Source: Acidimicrobiaceae bacterium
GTDB taxonomy: Bacteria > Actinomycetota > Acidimicrobiia > Acidimicrobiales > Acidimicrobiaceae
Direction: 5' to 3'
DNA length: 64,000 nucleotides
Assembly (NCBI GenBank): GCA_013044385.1
Contig: JABEUN010000004.1
Coordinates: 29,413 to 93,412 of the forward strand
Shown here one piece after another: positions 47,583-57,131 of this stretch (positions are counted from its first letter, which is position 1; every line of letters begins with the position of its first letter). The translations under genes and the position numbers were made by a program. The notes beneath the pieces were generated by a model. That model saw only the letters and a program-made list of their open reading frames with translations. It ran no database searches and was not told the DNA's origin.

Positions 47583-47938
47583 TGACACCGGGACGTCCGA
47601 AGAAGGGCCCGAGGCTCGGGCATAGTGCTGCCCACCAGAGGAATCTGTTGGCAAATCTTTCGGCATCGCTATTTGCTGCTGAATCCATCCTTACGACTGA
47701 GGCGAAGGCGAAGCTACTTAGGCCGGTGGTCGAGAAACTGATTACCAAGGCTAAAAAGGGTGACGTTCACAACCAACGTCAAGTTGTTGCCTTCCTGCGT
47801 GATAAGGATATGGCGCACAAGCTATTTGCTGAGATAGGGCCGAGGTATGAGGGACGCCAAGGGGGATACACAAGGATCCTCAAGCGCGGTCCTCGTCATG
47901 GAGACAATGCTCCAATGGTCGTTATCGAGTTGGTGTGA
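47582..47938 (+). CDS. rplQ: 50S ribosomal protein L17
   Basis: L17 sits near the exit tunnel. The 118-residue protein has [40 protein letters not shown] and [20 protein letters not shown]. It has the normal length. ATG 47582 overlaps the rpoA stop, and truA overlaps its end by four bases. Confidence 0.97.
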   Translation: MTPGRPKKGPRLGHSAAHQRNLLANLSASLFAAESILTTEAKAKLLRPVVEKLITKAKKGDVHNQRQVVAFLRDKDMAHKLFAEIGPRYEGRQGGYTRILKRGPRHGDNAPMVVIELV

Positions 47939-48900
47939 GCCTCTTTGATGACTTCGAGCCGGAGGCTAATGCCGGTCCCGAGGTGCTTGGTGAGGCTCTA
48001 ACTGAGGTCGAGTTTGAAGAGGCGGTCCCTTCGGGGGCCGTCTCTTATTACGTTGCGTCGATCTCATATATTGGTACCGAATTCCACGGAGTCGCGTATC
48101 AGAGCTCACAGCGAACTGTGGTTGGCGTTCTCCAACTGGCTCTGGAGAGGTCTCTTCGTTCCACGATCGAAATGGTCGTTGCTGGCAGAACCGATGCGGG
48201 GGTGCACGCTTTCGGCCAGATTGTGAGTTTTAGCGGCCCCACTCACAAAGCTGGCCTGGATGGCCTCTATCAATCGATCTCGAGACAGTTGCCCGACGAT
48301 GTCTCATTGAACTGGATAGGTCTGACTGATTTTGAGTTCTCGGCCCGTTTCTCCGCCAAATATCGTCACTATCTGTACAGGCTCGAGCCAGGAGTAGATA
48401 GCGATGCGGTCTGGGCTAGACGCGCTTGGCAGATCCCCAATTCGATAGATATGGCATCAATGAGGTCCGCCAGCTACGTCCTGATTGGCGAGCACGACTT
48501 CTCGGGCTTCTGTAAGAAGCCTGAGGTGGGATCGCACTCGGTGAGGCGGGTGCTGGATGTGCGGGTGACCGAACGAGGCAGGTTTGTCGACTTTGAGATC
48601 TGGGCTAATGCCTTCTGCCACCAGATGGTTCGGGGTATCGTTGGCGGACTCGTCGAGGTCTCTACTGGTCGGCTTTCGGTGGCAGACTTCGCGCAGATGG
48701 TATTGGGTGAAGGCACGAAGAGGCGCAGCCCGGCGCCCGCCGATGGCCTCTATTTGGTTAATGTGGGCTATGAGCCGTTCAAGTTGCGGCCATATGCCGA
48801 TCCGTTCGAAGTATTGGTCGGCGAGGTACCCGTAGCCGTCTATGCTATTTCCTCGTGTCTTGAGCGCGCTGGCCGCGTCGGACAGAAATCGAACCGGTGA
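47935..48900 (+). CDS. truA: tRNA pseudouridine(38-40) synthase TruA
   Basis: TruA forms pseudouridine in the anticodon arm of tRNA. The 321-residue protein has [17 protein letters not shown] with catalytic D87, then [36 protein letters not shown] and [20 protein letters not shown]. It is longer than E. coli TruA because of an acidic N-terminal stretch of about 35 residues and a short C-terminal extension. The GTG 47935 overlaps the rplQ stop; a later start is possible given the extension. Confidence 0.94.
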   Translation: MSLFDDFEPEANAGPEVLGEALTEVEFEEAVPSGAVSYYVASISYIGTEFHGVAYQSSQRTVVGVLQLALERSLRSTIEMVVAGRTDAGVHAFGQIVSFSGPTHKAGLDGLYQSISRQLPDDVSLNWIGLTDFEFSARFSAKYRHYLYRLEPGVDSDAVWARRAWQIPNSIDMASMRSASYVLIGEHDFSGFCKKPEVGSHSVRRVLDVRVTERGRFVDFEIWANAFCHQMVRGIVGGLVEVSTGRLSVADFAQMVLGEGTKRRSPAPADGLYLVNVGYEPFKLRPYADPFEVLVGEVPVAVYAISSCLERAGRVGQKSNR

Positions 48901-48905
48901 GGAAA

Positions 48906-49361
48906 ATGAAGACCTTCGTAACCAAGCAGTCAGATGCTGTTGAGAATCGTAAGTGGTTTGTCGTCGATGCCGAGGGGATGGTGCTTGGTCGATTGGCGAC
49001 GGAGGTTGCCTACATTCTTCGTGGTAAGCACAAGACGATCTATGCTCCGTATCTCGACTGTGGCGATCATGTGATCGTTATCAATGCCGACAAGGTGATT
49101 CTCACCTCCGACAAGGCGGATCGCAAATACGCTTACCATCACACGGGCTACACAGGCCATCTCCGTGCAAAGCTGTATCGTGAACTCATGGTTGATAAGC
49201 CTGAATTCGTAGTCGAGAAGGCAGTGAAGGGGATGCTCCCCAAGGGGCCCCTCGGAAGGCAGATGGGGACGAAACTCAAGGTTTATGCGGGCGGACAGCA
49301 TCCACATGCGGCCCAGAATCCTGAAGTACGCACGATTACATCGTCCCGTAAAAGCGCCTGA
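48906..49361 (+). CDS. rplM: 50S ribosomal protein L13
   Basis: L13 is an early 50S protein. The 151-residue protein has KWFVVDAEGMVLGRLATEVA, LRGKHKTIYAPYLDCGDHVI and AVKGMLPKGPLGRQMGTKLK then VYAGGQHPHAAQNP. I use ATG 48906, preceded by GTGAGGAAA; GTG 48897, overlapping the truA stop, is also in frame. Confidence 0.97.
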   Translation: MKTFVTKQSDAVENRKWFVVDAEGMVLGRLATEVAYILRGKHKTIYAPYLDCGDHVIVINADKVILTSDKADRKYAYHHTGYTGHLRAKLYRELMVDKPEFVVEKAVKGMLPKGPLGRQMGTKLKVYAGGQHPHAAQNPEVRTITSSRKSA

Positions 49362-49390
49362 TAGCTAGCTCGAAAGTTCAAGGGAAGACA

Positions 49391-49783
49391 ATGGCAAAGA
49401 CACTGATTCAGTCAACCGGTAGACGTAAGGCCGCCATTGCGCGAGTTCGTATCGACCGTGGTGAAGGCAAGATCATCATTAATGGCAAGCCTATGGAAGA
49501 GTATCTCACCTCGCTAGCGCAACAGCAGATGGCTACGGAGCCGCTAAGGGTTGTCGGTGTCGCAGGGGATTACGACCTGTTCATATCCGTGCTCGGAGGG
49601 GGAATTGCTGGCCAGGCCGGTGCGATCCGATTGGGTATTTCTAGGGCGCTTTGTGAGGTGGATGCTGATCTGCGTCCAGCGCTGAAGAAGGCGGGATTCC
49701 TAACCAGGGATGCTCGTGAGAAGGAGTCCAAGAAGTACGGTTTGAAGAAAGCTAGGAAGGCTCCACAGTTCTCCAAGCGGTAG
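49391..49783 (+). CDS. rpsI: 30S ribosomal protein S9
   Basis: S9's C-terminal tail reaches the P-site tRNA. The 130-residue protein has QSTGRRKAAIARVRI, INGKPMEEYLTSLAQQQMAT, GGGIAGQAGAIRLGISRALC and the conserved tail KKYGLKKARKAPQFSKR. AAGGGAAG precedes ATG 49391. glmM starts four bases after the stop. Confidence 0.98.
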   Translation: MAKTLIQSTGRRKAAIARVRIDRGEGKIIINGKPMEEYLTSLAQQQMATEPLRVVGVAGDYDLFISVLGGGIAGQAGAIRLGISRALCEVDADLRPALKKAGFLTRDAREKESKKYGLKKARKAPQFSKR

Positions 49784-49787
49784 TTTC

Positions 49788-51119
49788 TTGCTAAGTTTTG
49801 GTACAGATGGAATAAGGGGAAGGGCCAACGAGGCTTTGAGTGTCTCGTTGGCCCTTGCCGTCGGCGTCGCTGTGGCTGACGTGTTCGGGGAGAGCCAAGT
49901 CCTTGTTGGCCGAGATACAAGGGAATCAGGCCCGATGCTTCAGGCTGCTGTCTCTGCTGGTCTGATGAGTCGGGGTACTGACGCGCTGGATATGGGCGTG
50001 GCTCCGACTGGTGAAATTGCGTTCGCATCGTCTTCGCTATCGCTTCCAGCCGTCGTGGTCTCTGCTTCGCACAATCCCTACTTCGACAACGGCCTCAAGG
50101 TGTTTGCCCCAGGCGGTCGTAAGCTTTCCGACCGCCAACAACACGATATGGAACTGCGGATTGCCTCCTACTTAGGCGATTCAGACTCCTCGCTAAGCCC
50201 CGTCGAACTGATCGGGGGAACCCGTCAGATCGATATGTCACCCAACTATATCGATCACATAATGGCTTCTGTAGGTGGGGTGATCTCCAAACCGCCAAGG
50301 GTCGTTCTCGACTTCGCCAATGGAGCGGCCTCTTTGATCGGCCCGAAACTGTTCAACAGATTGGGTGTCGAGGTAGTCGGAGCTATCGGTGACTCGCCAG
50401 ATGGACGGAACATCAACTTTCAATGTGGGTCGACCCACCCCAAACGGCTGAGTGAAGCAGTGATCGAGTCCGGGGCGGATCTGGGTCTGGCGTTTGATGG
50501 AGACGCGGATCGAGTCATTGCGGTAGACGAGACCGGAGAACTTGTCGATGGGGATCAGCTGATGGTGATCTTCGCTAAGACGCTGGCAAGACAGGAGCGA
50601 CTCACCGGTTCAGGCATAGTTGCAACGGTGATGAGCAACCTTGGCCTCCATAAAGCGATGGCCGAGGCCGGCATTCGGCTCGTACTTACTCCCGTGGGCG
50701 ACCGTTTTGTTCTTGATGCTCTAGAGCGGGAGGGTTATGCACTCGGCGGTGAGCAGTCGGGCCACATAATCTTTGCCGACTATGCAACCACGGGTGATGG
50801 TCTTTTGACAGGTGCGCTACTACTTGCACACTTAGCCGAGTGTCCTACGAGCTTCTCTGAATTGGTGGCCGGTTCCATGGTCAAGTTCCCGCAGATTCTC
50901 GAGTCGATTCGGGTTGACGATCCGGCTGGCGCAGTCAATTCATCGCGGGTATTAGATGTGTTGGCTCAGGTTGAGTCAGAACTAGGGGATTCGGGCAGGG
51001 TGGTACTTCGAGCCTCTGGTACGGAGCCAGTGGTCCGGGTGATGGTCGAAGCGGTGACTTTGGCAGATGCTGAGAGCGCCGTTTCGAAACTGATGTTGGT
51101 TTTAGGCCGACACAGCTGA
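49788..51119 (+). CDS. glmM: Phosphoglucosamine mutase
   Basis: GlmM converts glucosamine-6-P to glucosamine-1-P for wall synthesis. The 443-residue protein has FGTDGIRGRAN, the phosphoserine loop SASHNP with S94, the metal loop DGDADR (237-242), GGEQSGHIIF and the phosphate-binding RASGTEPVVRVMVEA near the C-terminus. The start is TTG 49788; there is no good ribosome site, suggesting coupling to rpsI. It lies in the actinobacterial rplM-rpsI-glmM order. Confidence 0.96.
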   Translation: MLSFGTDGIRGRANEALSVSLALAVGVAVADVFGESQVLVGRDTRESGPMLQAAVSAGLMSRGTDALDMGVAPTGEIAFASSSLSLPAVVVSASHNPYFDNGLKVFAPGGRKLSDRQQHDMELRIASYLGDSDSSLSPVELIGGTRQIDMSPNYIDHIMASVGGVISKPPRVVLDFANGAASLIGPKLFNRLGVEVVGAIGDSPDGRNINFQCGSTHPKRLSEAVIESGADLGLAFDGDADRVIAVDETGELVDGDQLMVIFAKTLARQERLTGSGIVATVMSNLGLHKAMAEAGIRLVLTPVGDRFVLDALEREGYALGGEQSGHIIFADYATTGDGLLTGALLLAHLAECPTSFSELVAGSMVKFPQILESIRVDDPAGAVNSSRVLDVLAQVESELGDSGRVVLRASGTEPVVRVMVEAVTLADAESAVSKLMLVLGRHS

Positions 51120-51143
51120 GCGGATCAGCTGGGGTCACTGTTT

Positions 51144-51160
51144 CGACACCTTCGGTGTCG
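51144..51160 (+). promoter_or_regulatory. Hairpin and possible leaderless promoter before glmS
   Basis: CGACACC-TTC-GGTGTCG forms a perfect seven-pair stem 14 bases before the glmS ATG. Between it and the start codon is TAGGCT (51163-51168), placed six bases before ATG like the -10 of a leaderless actinobacterial gene, and I see no ribosome site. Both readings are pattern-based. Confidence 0.4.
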
Positions 51161-51174
51161 CCTAGGCTGTAACT

Positions 51175-53022
51175 ATGTGTGGAATTATCGGGGTCACAGG
51201 GGCGGAAAACGCTCCAGAGGTCATGATCGAAGCTCTTAGCAGACTTGAGTATCGGGGCTACGACTCGGCCGGGATAGTTGTCTTCCAGGACGGCGGTTTC
51301 AAGCGTGTCAGGGAAGCAACCGGTACACACTCCGTCGACCTGCTAAGGAAGCAGATTGGCGAACTGAGGAAATCCTTGTCCATCTCGGGCATTGGCCACA
51401 ATCGATGGGCGACGCATGGCAAACCGACACAGGAGAACGCCCATCCCCATTTGGATTGCACCGACCGCATTGCCATAGTTCATAATGGGATAGTCGAGAA
51501 TTTTGCAGAGCTGAAGAGTGGCCTGATCGAGCGCTCCCACACCTTCGAGTCCGAGACAGACACAGAGGTTGTCGCTCACCTCCTTGAGGAGGAGATGGAG
51601 CATTCGGGCGATATCTCAGAAGCTCTCCGGTCTGTATTTCCGCGATTGAGAGGATCGATGGCTCTGCTGGTCATGTCGGCAGATGACCCGAGCACCTTGG
51701 CCTGTGTGCGCAGGAGTAATCCGCTGATCATCGGGACCAAAGGGGAAGAGGGCTTCGTAGCGTCCGACATACCTGCCATCCTTGGTGAGGCGGAGAGATA
51801 CTTCAAACTTGAGGACGACATAGTGGTTCGTCTGAACGGAAGCGAAATATTGGCAAGGGATTTGAGCGGTCGCCCGGTCCAACTTGAAGAGTTCACGGTC
51901 AACTGGTCGATGGAGAGAGCCGAACGTGGAGGCTTTGAGGACTTCATGTCCAAAGAGATACTCGAGCAGCCCGCCGCAGTCAGGGATACGTTGGCGGGTC
52001 GGATAGACGGGTCAGCTGTGGTCGACCAACTTTTTGATGAGTCGAGAATTTCAGCGGCCGAACTTGCCTCCATTGATAAGGTCGTCATAATCGGGTGCGG
52101 GTCCAGCTATCACGCTGGCATGGTGGCGCGCTATGCAATTGAGAGGTTCTGCAAGATTCCAGTGGAACTTGACTTCTCAAGCGAGTTTCGATATCGTGAT
52201 CTGGTTCTCAACGAGAAGACGCTGGTAGTAGCGGTTAGCCAGAGTGGCGAGACCCTCGATTCGATCGTCGCCCTGACCGAGGCTGCGCATTCGGGAGCCA
52301 AGACCCTTTCGGTGACTAACATAGTTGGCTCCTCTATGGCGCGACTTTCGGACGCCGTGCTATATACCCACGCTGGTCCGGAGATCTGTGTGGCTGCAAC
52401 TAAGACGCACCTCGCCCAGATCGCCGCGTTGGAGCTTCTTGCTGCACATCTCGCCGTTTTGCGCGGCTCCAGAACACCTGAGCTTGATGAATTCGTTGCC
52501 GAACTGGCACTGGTTCCCATGAAACTGGAGCGGCTTGTCGCTGGCTTCAACGAAATGGTCGCGACTGCATCTGGGTTTGAGACTTTCGAGAGGTTTTACT
52601 TCATCGCTAGGAACATGGGGTATCCGGTGGCTCTTGAAGGCGCCTTGAAACTGAAGGAGATCAGCTACCTTCCCGCCGAGGCTTTTCCGGCTGGCGAGCT
52701 CAAGCATGGACCGATTGCCATGATAGACGAGGGATCGGTAGTGGTCGCAGTGGCGAACAGAACCCCACTCTGGGAGAAGGTGATGTCGAATATTGCTGAG
52801 GTTCGAGCTAGGGGAGCCAGAGTTCTAGTCATTGCCGACGAGGGTGACTTGGAAACAATTCGCAACGCTGACGTCGCGTTCGAGGTTCCTCGAACTCATC
52901 CACTTCTGACTCCACTGCTGGCAGCGGTCCCACTTCAAGTACTCGCCTATCACCTCGCCAGGTATAGGGGCAACAACGTAGATAGGCCTCGTAACCTCGC
53001 TAAGACAGTGACGGTCGAATAG
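51175..53022 (+). CDS. glmS: Glutamine--fructose-6-phosphate aminotransferase (isomerising)
   Basis: GlmS makes glucosamine-6-P, the entry to amino sugars. The 615-residue protein begins MCGIIGV with the N-terminal nucleophile Cys2, followed by LEYRGYDSAGI, HNRWATHGKPTQENAHPH and HNGIVENFAEL of the glutaminase domain, two SIS isomerase domains (VVIIGCGSSYHAGMVARYA, AVSQSGETLDSIVAL), and the C-terminal NNVDRPRNLAKTVTVE. It is adjacent to glmM, so two consecutive steps of UDP-GlcNAc supply are together. Confidence 0.98.
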   Translation: MCGIIGVTGAENAPEVMIEALSRLEYRGYDSAGIVVFQDGGFKRVREATGTHSVDLLRKQIGELRKSLSISGIGHNRWATHGKPTQENAHPHLDCTDRIAIVHNGIVENFAELKSGLIERSHTFESETDTEVVAHLLEEEMEHSGDISEALRSVFPRLRGSMALLVMSADDPSTLACVRRSNPLIIGTKGEEGFVASDIPAILGEAERYFKLEDDIVVRLNGSEILARDLSGRPVQLEEFTVNWSMERAERGGFEDFMSKEILEQPAAVRDTLAGRIDGSAVVDQLFDESRISAAELASIDKVVIIGCGSSYHAGMVARYAIERFCKIPVELDFSSEFRYRDLVLNEKTLVVAVSQSGETLDSIVALTEAAHSGAKTLSVTNIVGSSMARLSDAVLYTHAGPEICVAATKTHLAQIAALELLAAHLAVLRGSRTPELDEFVAELALVPMKLERLVAGFNEMVATASGFETFERFYFIARNMGYPVALEGALKLKEISYLPAEAFPAGELKHGPIAMIDEGSVVVAVANRTPLWEKVMSNIAEVRARGARVLVIADEGDLETIRNADVAFEVPRTHPLLTPLLAAVPLQVLAYHLARYRGNNVDRPRNLAKTVTVE

Positions 53023-53082
53023 CCAGAGGACGACCGACACTTATCAGGGAAGTTCTGAATTTGTGGTTGTAAAGTAATTGTT

Positions 53083-54039
53083 GTGATATATACGACGGAG
53101 ACCGCTCGAAGAATCGATGCAAACTATCTGGTGACTCTCGCTGTGGTAGCAGAGACACGGAGCATCTCCGAGGCGGCGACCCAACTGGGGCTTTCCCAAC
53201 CAGCGGTATCCCAACAACTGAAGCAGCTCTCCGAGGCGATGGGCGAGCGCCTACATGTCCGGCACGGTCACGGGATCCAGCTAACGGCGGCGGGCAAGTC
53301 GCTGGCGGATCGGTCGCAGGCCGTGCTTCGGGGATATCGATCGGTGCTCGACTATGTCGGTGGACTGAGCCAGGGAGAGGGTGGAACGCTTTCACTTGCC
53401 GCGTCGAATACCGTCGCCGGATTCCTGATGCCCGACCTGATCGTGAGGTATAGAAACGATAATCCTGGTGTTCGACTCGAACTTCGGTCAGGCAACTCCG
53501 AGCAGGTGGTCGAAGAGGTAATGGGTTGGCACGTGGAACTCGGGATCATGGAGTCACCGGGTCTCGTGGTAACTCAGGAGCTTCGCGAATTCGAGATCGA
53601 AGGGGATGAATTAATCCTTGTAGGTTCTCCGCATCTGATCGATCAGATCGGTTCGTCCATACAGGCATCGAGGTTGAACGAGGTCCATCTTGTCTGGAGA
53701 GAGAAGGGATCTGGAGTCAGGAATGTAGCCGAGGAGGCACTCCACAAAGGTGGTGTTGATTATCGGATTGACTTCGAAATTGCAGGTGGGGAAGGCGTCA
53801 AAGAGGCGATCATGAGGTCCCTTGGTGCTGGATTCATCTCCTCGAGGGCCGTAGTCAGAGATCTTGGCGAGGGTCGCCTTGGCCGGATCGAGGTTGTGGG
53901 CCTGAATCCAATTAGGCGGAACTACAGGGTACTGTTCCATGACGGAACGCTGTCTGTGCCGGCTCGCCGATTCTTAGACTATCTAAATCCGACCAGGTTG
54001 AAAGCTGCCGAAGTGATCGAGGTACCCCCTGTCGCATAG
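53083..54039 (+). CDS. LysR-family transcriptional regulator
   Basis: The 318-residue protein has the N-terminal winged helix (LVTLAVVAETRSISEAATQL, LSQPAVSQQLKQL, about 15-52) and an effector-binding domain of the periplasmic-binding-protein type (about 100-300). The start GTG 53083 gives a short N-terminal extension. It stands alone between glmS and acpS, on the same strand. The target genes and effector are unknown; the position gives no clear clue. Confidence 0.92.
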   Translation: MIYTTETARRIDANYLVTLAVVAETRSISEAATQLGLSQPAVSQQLKQLSEAMGERLHVRHGHGIQLTAAGKSLADRSQAVLRGYRSVLDYVGGLSQGEGGTLSLAASNTVAGFLMPDLIVRYRNDNPGVRLELRSGNSEQVVEEVMGWHVELGIMESPGLVVTQELREFEIEGDELILVGSPHLIDQIGSSIQASRLNEVHLVWREKGSGVRNVAEEALHKGGVDYRIDFEIAGGEGVKEAIMRSLGAGFISSRAVVRDLGEGRLGRIEVVGLNPIRRNYRVLFHDGTLSVPARRFLDYLNPTRLKAAEVIEVPPVA

Positions 54040-54088
54040 GGTGGGATCGACGTAAAAGGCGGGGTGTTCGCACCTATCGGGAGCAGAG

Positions 54089-54499
54089 TTGGTCAAAACG
54101 GGCGTGGACATCATCGAGATCGACAGAATGAGGGTGGCATTGCTACGTACGCCTTCGCTCGAACTGAGACTTTTTACACGTGCCGAGTTGGACTACTGCT
54201 ATCTTCGGCGAAACCCCTACGGACCACTCGCCGCCCGATTCTGTGCGAAAGAGGCAACTATGAAGGCGTTGGGCAAGGGAATGGCGGGAAGTAGGTTCAA
54301 AGAGATTGAGGTTGGACGACTCGAATCAGGCCAACCGGTGCTGTGGCTGTCGGGGTCTGCGTCTGCTCTTGCTAAGACACTTGGTGTTCGAAATATGAGC
54401 GTTTCGCTATCTCATAGCCATTCACACGCTATCGCCGTGGCGACGTTGGATTTCTCAGACGATCAAGAGCCAGATAGTGGGTCAAGATGGAGAGGCTAG
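54089..54499 (+). CDS. acpS: Holo-[acyl-carrier-protein] synthase
   Basis: AcpS transfers the phosphopantetheine arm from CoA to acyl carrier protein. The 136-residue protein has GVDIIEIDRM with metal-binding D7 and RFCAKEATMKALGKG with E55, both family hallmarks. The start is TTG 54089. It overlaps nnr by 13 bases, as acpS and nnr are often paired in bacteria. The acidic C-terminal tail lies beyond the domain. Confidence 0.93.
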   Translation: MVKTGVDIIEIDRMRVALLRTPSLELRLFTRAELDYCYLRRNPYGPLAARFCAKEATMKALGKGMAGSRFKEIEVGRLESGQPVLWLSGSASALAKTLGVRNMSVSLSHSHSHAIAVATLDFSDDQEPDSGSRWRG

Positions 54500-55926
54500 T
54501 TACTACCTCTGACGCGGGAAAACTGGATGCTCGCCTCGCAGAGTCTGGTTCAATCGATAGGATCATCGACTCTGTCGGCTTTGCCGTTGCTAGCCGGGCT
54601 GAGAAGGCTCTCGGTGGCTCACTATACGGTCGCCGGATATCGGTAATAGTCGGACCCGGCAACAATGGAAACGATGGACGCAGTGCAGCCAGGTACCTTC
54701 GAAGGGGCGGAGCTCGCGTTCAATGTGTCGAGTACGGTGGAGCCAACGGGATCGTCATCGACACCTCTACTGGCGTGGATCTGGTGATCGACGCAATACT
54801 TGGCACGGGAATTTCCAGGCCGTTCGTGCCCCCAGTAATTGACGGCTCGATCCCAGTCCTATCTATTGATATACCCTCAGGGATCCAAGGTGACTCTGGA
54901 AATGCACTTGGAGCAGCGGTGCGGGCTGACGAAACGGTCGTTGTGGGAGCTCTCAAGCCTGGACATGTACAAAACGATGGGATTAGGATGTGTGGACGGC
55001 TGTCCATATGCCTGCCAGATCTGTACGACGGATTGGAGGTGGGTACCAATCTGTTCTCGGCTTCAGACGTTACGCCTCTATTCTCAGAGCGCTCAAGTGA
55101 TGACCATAAATGGCGTAGGTCGGTGATGGTGATCGCCGGATCCGAGCGCATGGAGGGCGCAGCTCGGCTGGTCTGCGAGTCGGCATTTGCTGCCGGGGCC
55201 GGGATGGTTGTGCTTCACACCGAGGCGAAAGGCTTGCTCTCGAGCGCGTCGCAGTTTGTTACGAGTCCGATCGACAGGGTTTGGGCACCACCACTGCTTG
55301 ACGATCTGAATCGCTTCCAGTCCTGCGTGATTGGACCGGGCCTCGGCAGATCTCTGCAGACCAGCAATATGGTCAAAAGGTTCGTGGCTTCCTCCAACCG
55401 TCCCACGGTCGTAGACGCCGACGGCATTACAGCCTTTTCAAACCTCAATCAGTTGCGTGTAGCAGCGGACAAAGAGACCCCCACTGTGATAACCCCACAT
55501 ATAGGGGAGTTCAACAGACTCGGGCGAAATGATGGAATATCGATACAGGATGGCACTGATCGTTTCGCCGCCGTAGTCGAGATGGCAAAGGCAACTAACT
55601 GCACGGTGCTTCTGAAGGGAACGCCGACGTTGATTGCTTCGCCGGACGGGCGAGTTAATGCAGTCGTCGAAGGGGGGTCGATTCTCGCCTTCGCCGGCTC
55701 AGGTGATGTGCTCTCCGGCATCATCGGCGCATTCCTTGCGATCGGAATCGCCCCTTTTCAGGCGGCAAGTGCGGCTGCTGCTGTTCACGGCGCGGCCTCA
55801 GCAGGGCTAGGAGGATTCTCCATTGACCCGCCAAGTTTAGTCACATCAATATCGCAGCTGATGGGTGCCTTCGTGCCCCAATTCAACTCGCAGTCTGTGG
55901 CATCTCGGATAGTCCGAATGGGTTGA
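54487..55926 (+). CDS. nnr: Bifunctional NAD(P)H-hydrate epimerase/dehydratase
   Basis: This enzyme repairs hydrated NADH and NADPH. The 479-residue protein has an N-terminal epimerase (YjeF_N) domain with GPGNNGNDGRSAARYL (56-71) and VDLVIDAILGTGISRPF, and a C-terminal ADP/ATP-dependent dehydratase domain with VITPHIGEFNRLG, VLLKGTPTLIASPDG and FAGSGDVLSGIIGAFLA. ATG 54487 overlaps acpS. The length fits the fused form. Confidence 0.94.
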   Translation: MERLVTTSDAGKLDARLAESGSIDRIIDSVGFAVASRAEKALGGSLYGRRISVIVGPGNNGNDGRSAARYLRRGGARVQCVEYGGANGIVIDTSTGVDLVIDAILGTGISRPFVPPVIDGSIPVLSIDIPSGIQGDSGNALGAAVRADETVVVGALKPGHVQNDGIRMCGRLSICLPDLYDGLEVGTNLFSASDVTPLFSERSSDDHKWRRSVMVIAGSERMEGAARLVCESAFAAGAGMVVLHTEAKGLLSSASQFVTSPIDRVWAPPLLDDLNRFQSCVIGPGLGRSLQTSNMVKRFVASSNRPTVVDADGITAFSNLNQLRVAADKETPTVITPHIGEFNRLGRNDGISIQDGTDRFAAVVEMAKATNCTVLLKGTPTLIASPDGRVNAVVEGGSILAFAGSGDVLSGIIGAFLAIGIAPFQAASAAAAVHGAASAGLGGFSIDPPSLVTSISQLMGAFVPQFNSQSVASRIVRMG

Positions 55927-55982
55927 TGGGTCGGTGACTAACCTGTCTTCATCACTATTTTGCTGACAGACGGAGGGTATCC

Positions 55983-57131
55983 GTGGAGGCGCTGAGCCGG
56001 TCGGCTTGGGCCGAGATAGATCTTGATTCAATCGCACATAATGCCAGAGCCGTTTCCCGTTTGGTTGGGCCGTCTGAGCTATGTGCCGTTGTGAAGGCCA
56101 ACTCCTATGGGCATGAGGCCGAGCTCGTGGCAAAGACCGCCCTCGACAACGGAGCAAGCTGGCTAGCTGTGGCAACTGTTGAAGAGGGAGTCGAACTCAG
56201 AGATGCTCGTATTTCGACACCGATCCTCCTACTCATCGAGCCAGAAAGACAGAATGTCGAGGCCGCCCTCAAATCTGATCTGACCATCTCGGTGGACCGT
56301 CCAGAACTGGTCTGGGAAGTCGCCGCTGCGAGAGAGAGAATCTGGGGAGACCAGAGGGAAGTCAAAATCCAGATCCACGTCGACACCGGAATGTATAGGG
56401 CTGGGTGCAACCTGGAGGAGGCTATCGAAATCGCCAAGTTGGCGCGTTCGGCCGGATGCTCGATTCAGGGCCTATGGAGCCACTTGGCCGTAGCTGACAA
56501 CCTAAGGGACGGACGTAGCTTCACCTTCGAGCAACTCAGAAGGTTCGAAGCGACTCGGTTGGCACTTGCCGCAGTTGGGTGCTACCCGGAGATCTGCCAT
56601 ATAGCGAACTCAGCTGGTGCCACCGCCTATCCGGCATCTAGATACGATATGGTGCGGGTGGGCATAGAAATTTACGGATATCAACCCTCGCTCCAGGTGC
56701 CTTTTCCCGGTCTACGTCCCGCCTTTTCGCTCAAGGCGCGAATCACACACCTTCGGAATGTCAAGGCCGGCGAGGCTGTGTCATATGGACGAAAGAGAAC
56801 ATTGGCCTCTGATTCGGTGATTGCCACCATACCGATCGGATACGCAGATGGAGTTCCGAGGAGTCTGTTCGATGGTGGCGGGGAAGTCCTGGTCCGAGGC
56901 GAGCGACGCCCGGTCGCTGGAGTGATCACCATGGACCAGATGATGGTGGATCTCGGTTCAGATTCACAAATACCAGTCGGCGAGGAGGTAACCCTCATTG
57001 GCAGACAGGATGGAGAATTTGTGGGCGCCGATGAGTGGGCAGAAAAGACGGGCACTATCGCTTATGAGATTCTTGCTCGGATAGGTCCGCGCATACCGCG
57101 GATCTTCATCAGAGGTAGCGCTGGGAGTTGA
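55983..57131 (+). CDS. alr: Alanine racemase
   Basis: Alr makes D-alanine for peptidoglycan, using PLP. The 382-residue protein has AWAEIDLDSIAHNARAV and VVKANSYGHE with the PLP lysine K38, then VDTGMYRAGC, the barrel signature, and VSYGRKRTLAS plus GYADGVPRSLFDGGG of the C-terminal domain. The start is GTG 55983, with CGGAGGG upstream. It overlaps the next gene by four bases (TTGA). Confidence 0.97.
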   Translation: MEALSRSAWAEIDLDSIAHNARAVSRLVGPSELCAVVKANSYGHEAELVAKTALDNGASWLAVATVEEGVELRDARISTPILLLIEPERQNVEAALKSDLTISVDRPELVWEVAAARERIWGDQREVKIQIHVDTGMYRAGCNLEEAIEIAKLARSAGCSIQGLWSHLAVADNLRDGRSFTFEQLRRFEATRLALAAVGCYPEICHIANSAGATAYPASRYDMVRVGIEIYGYQPSLQVPFPGLRPAFSLKARITHLRNVKAGEAVSYGRKRTLASDSVIATIPIGYADGVPRSLFDGGGEVLVRGERRPVAGVITMDQMMVDLGSDSQIPVGEEVTLIGRQDGEFVGADEWAEKTGTIAYEILARIGPRIPRIFIRGSAGS

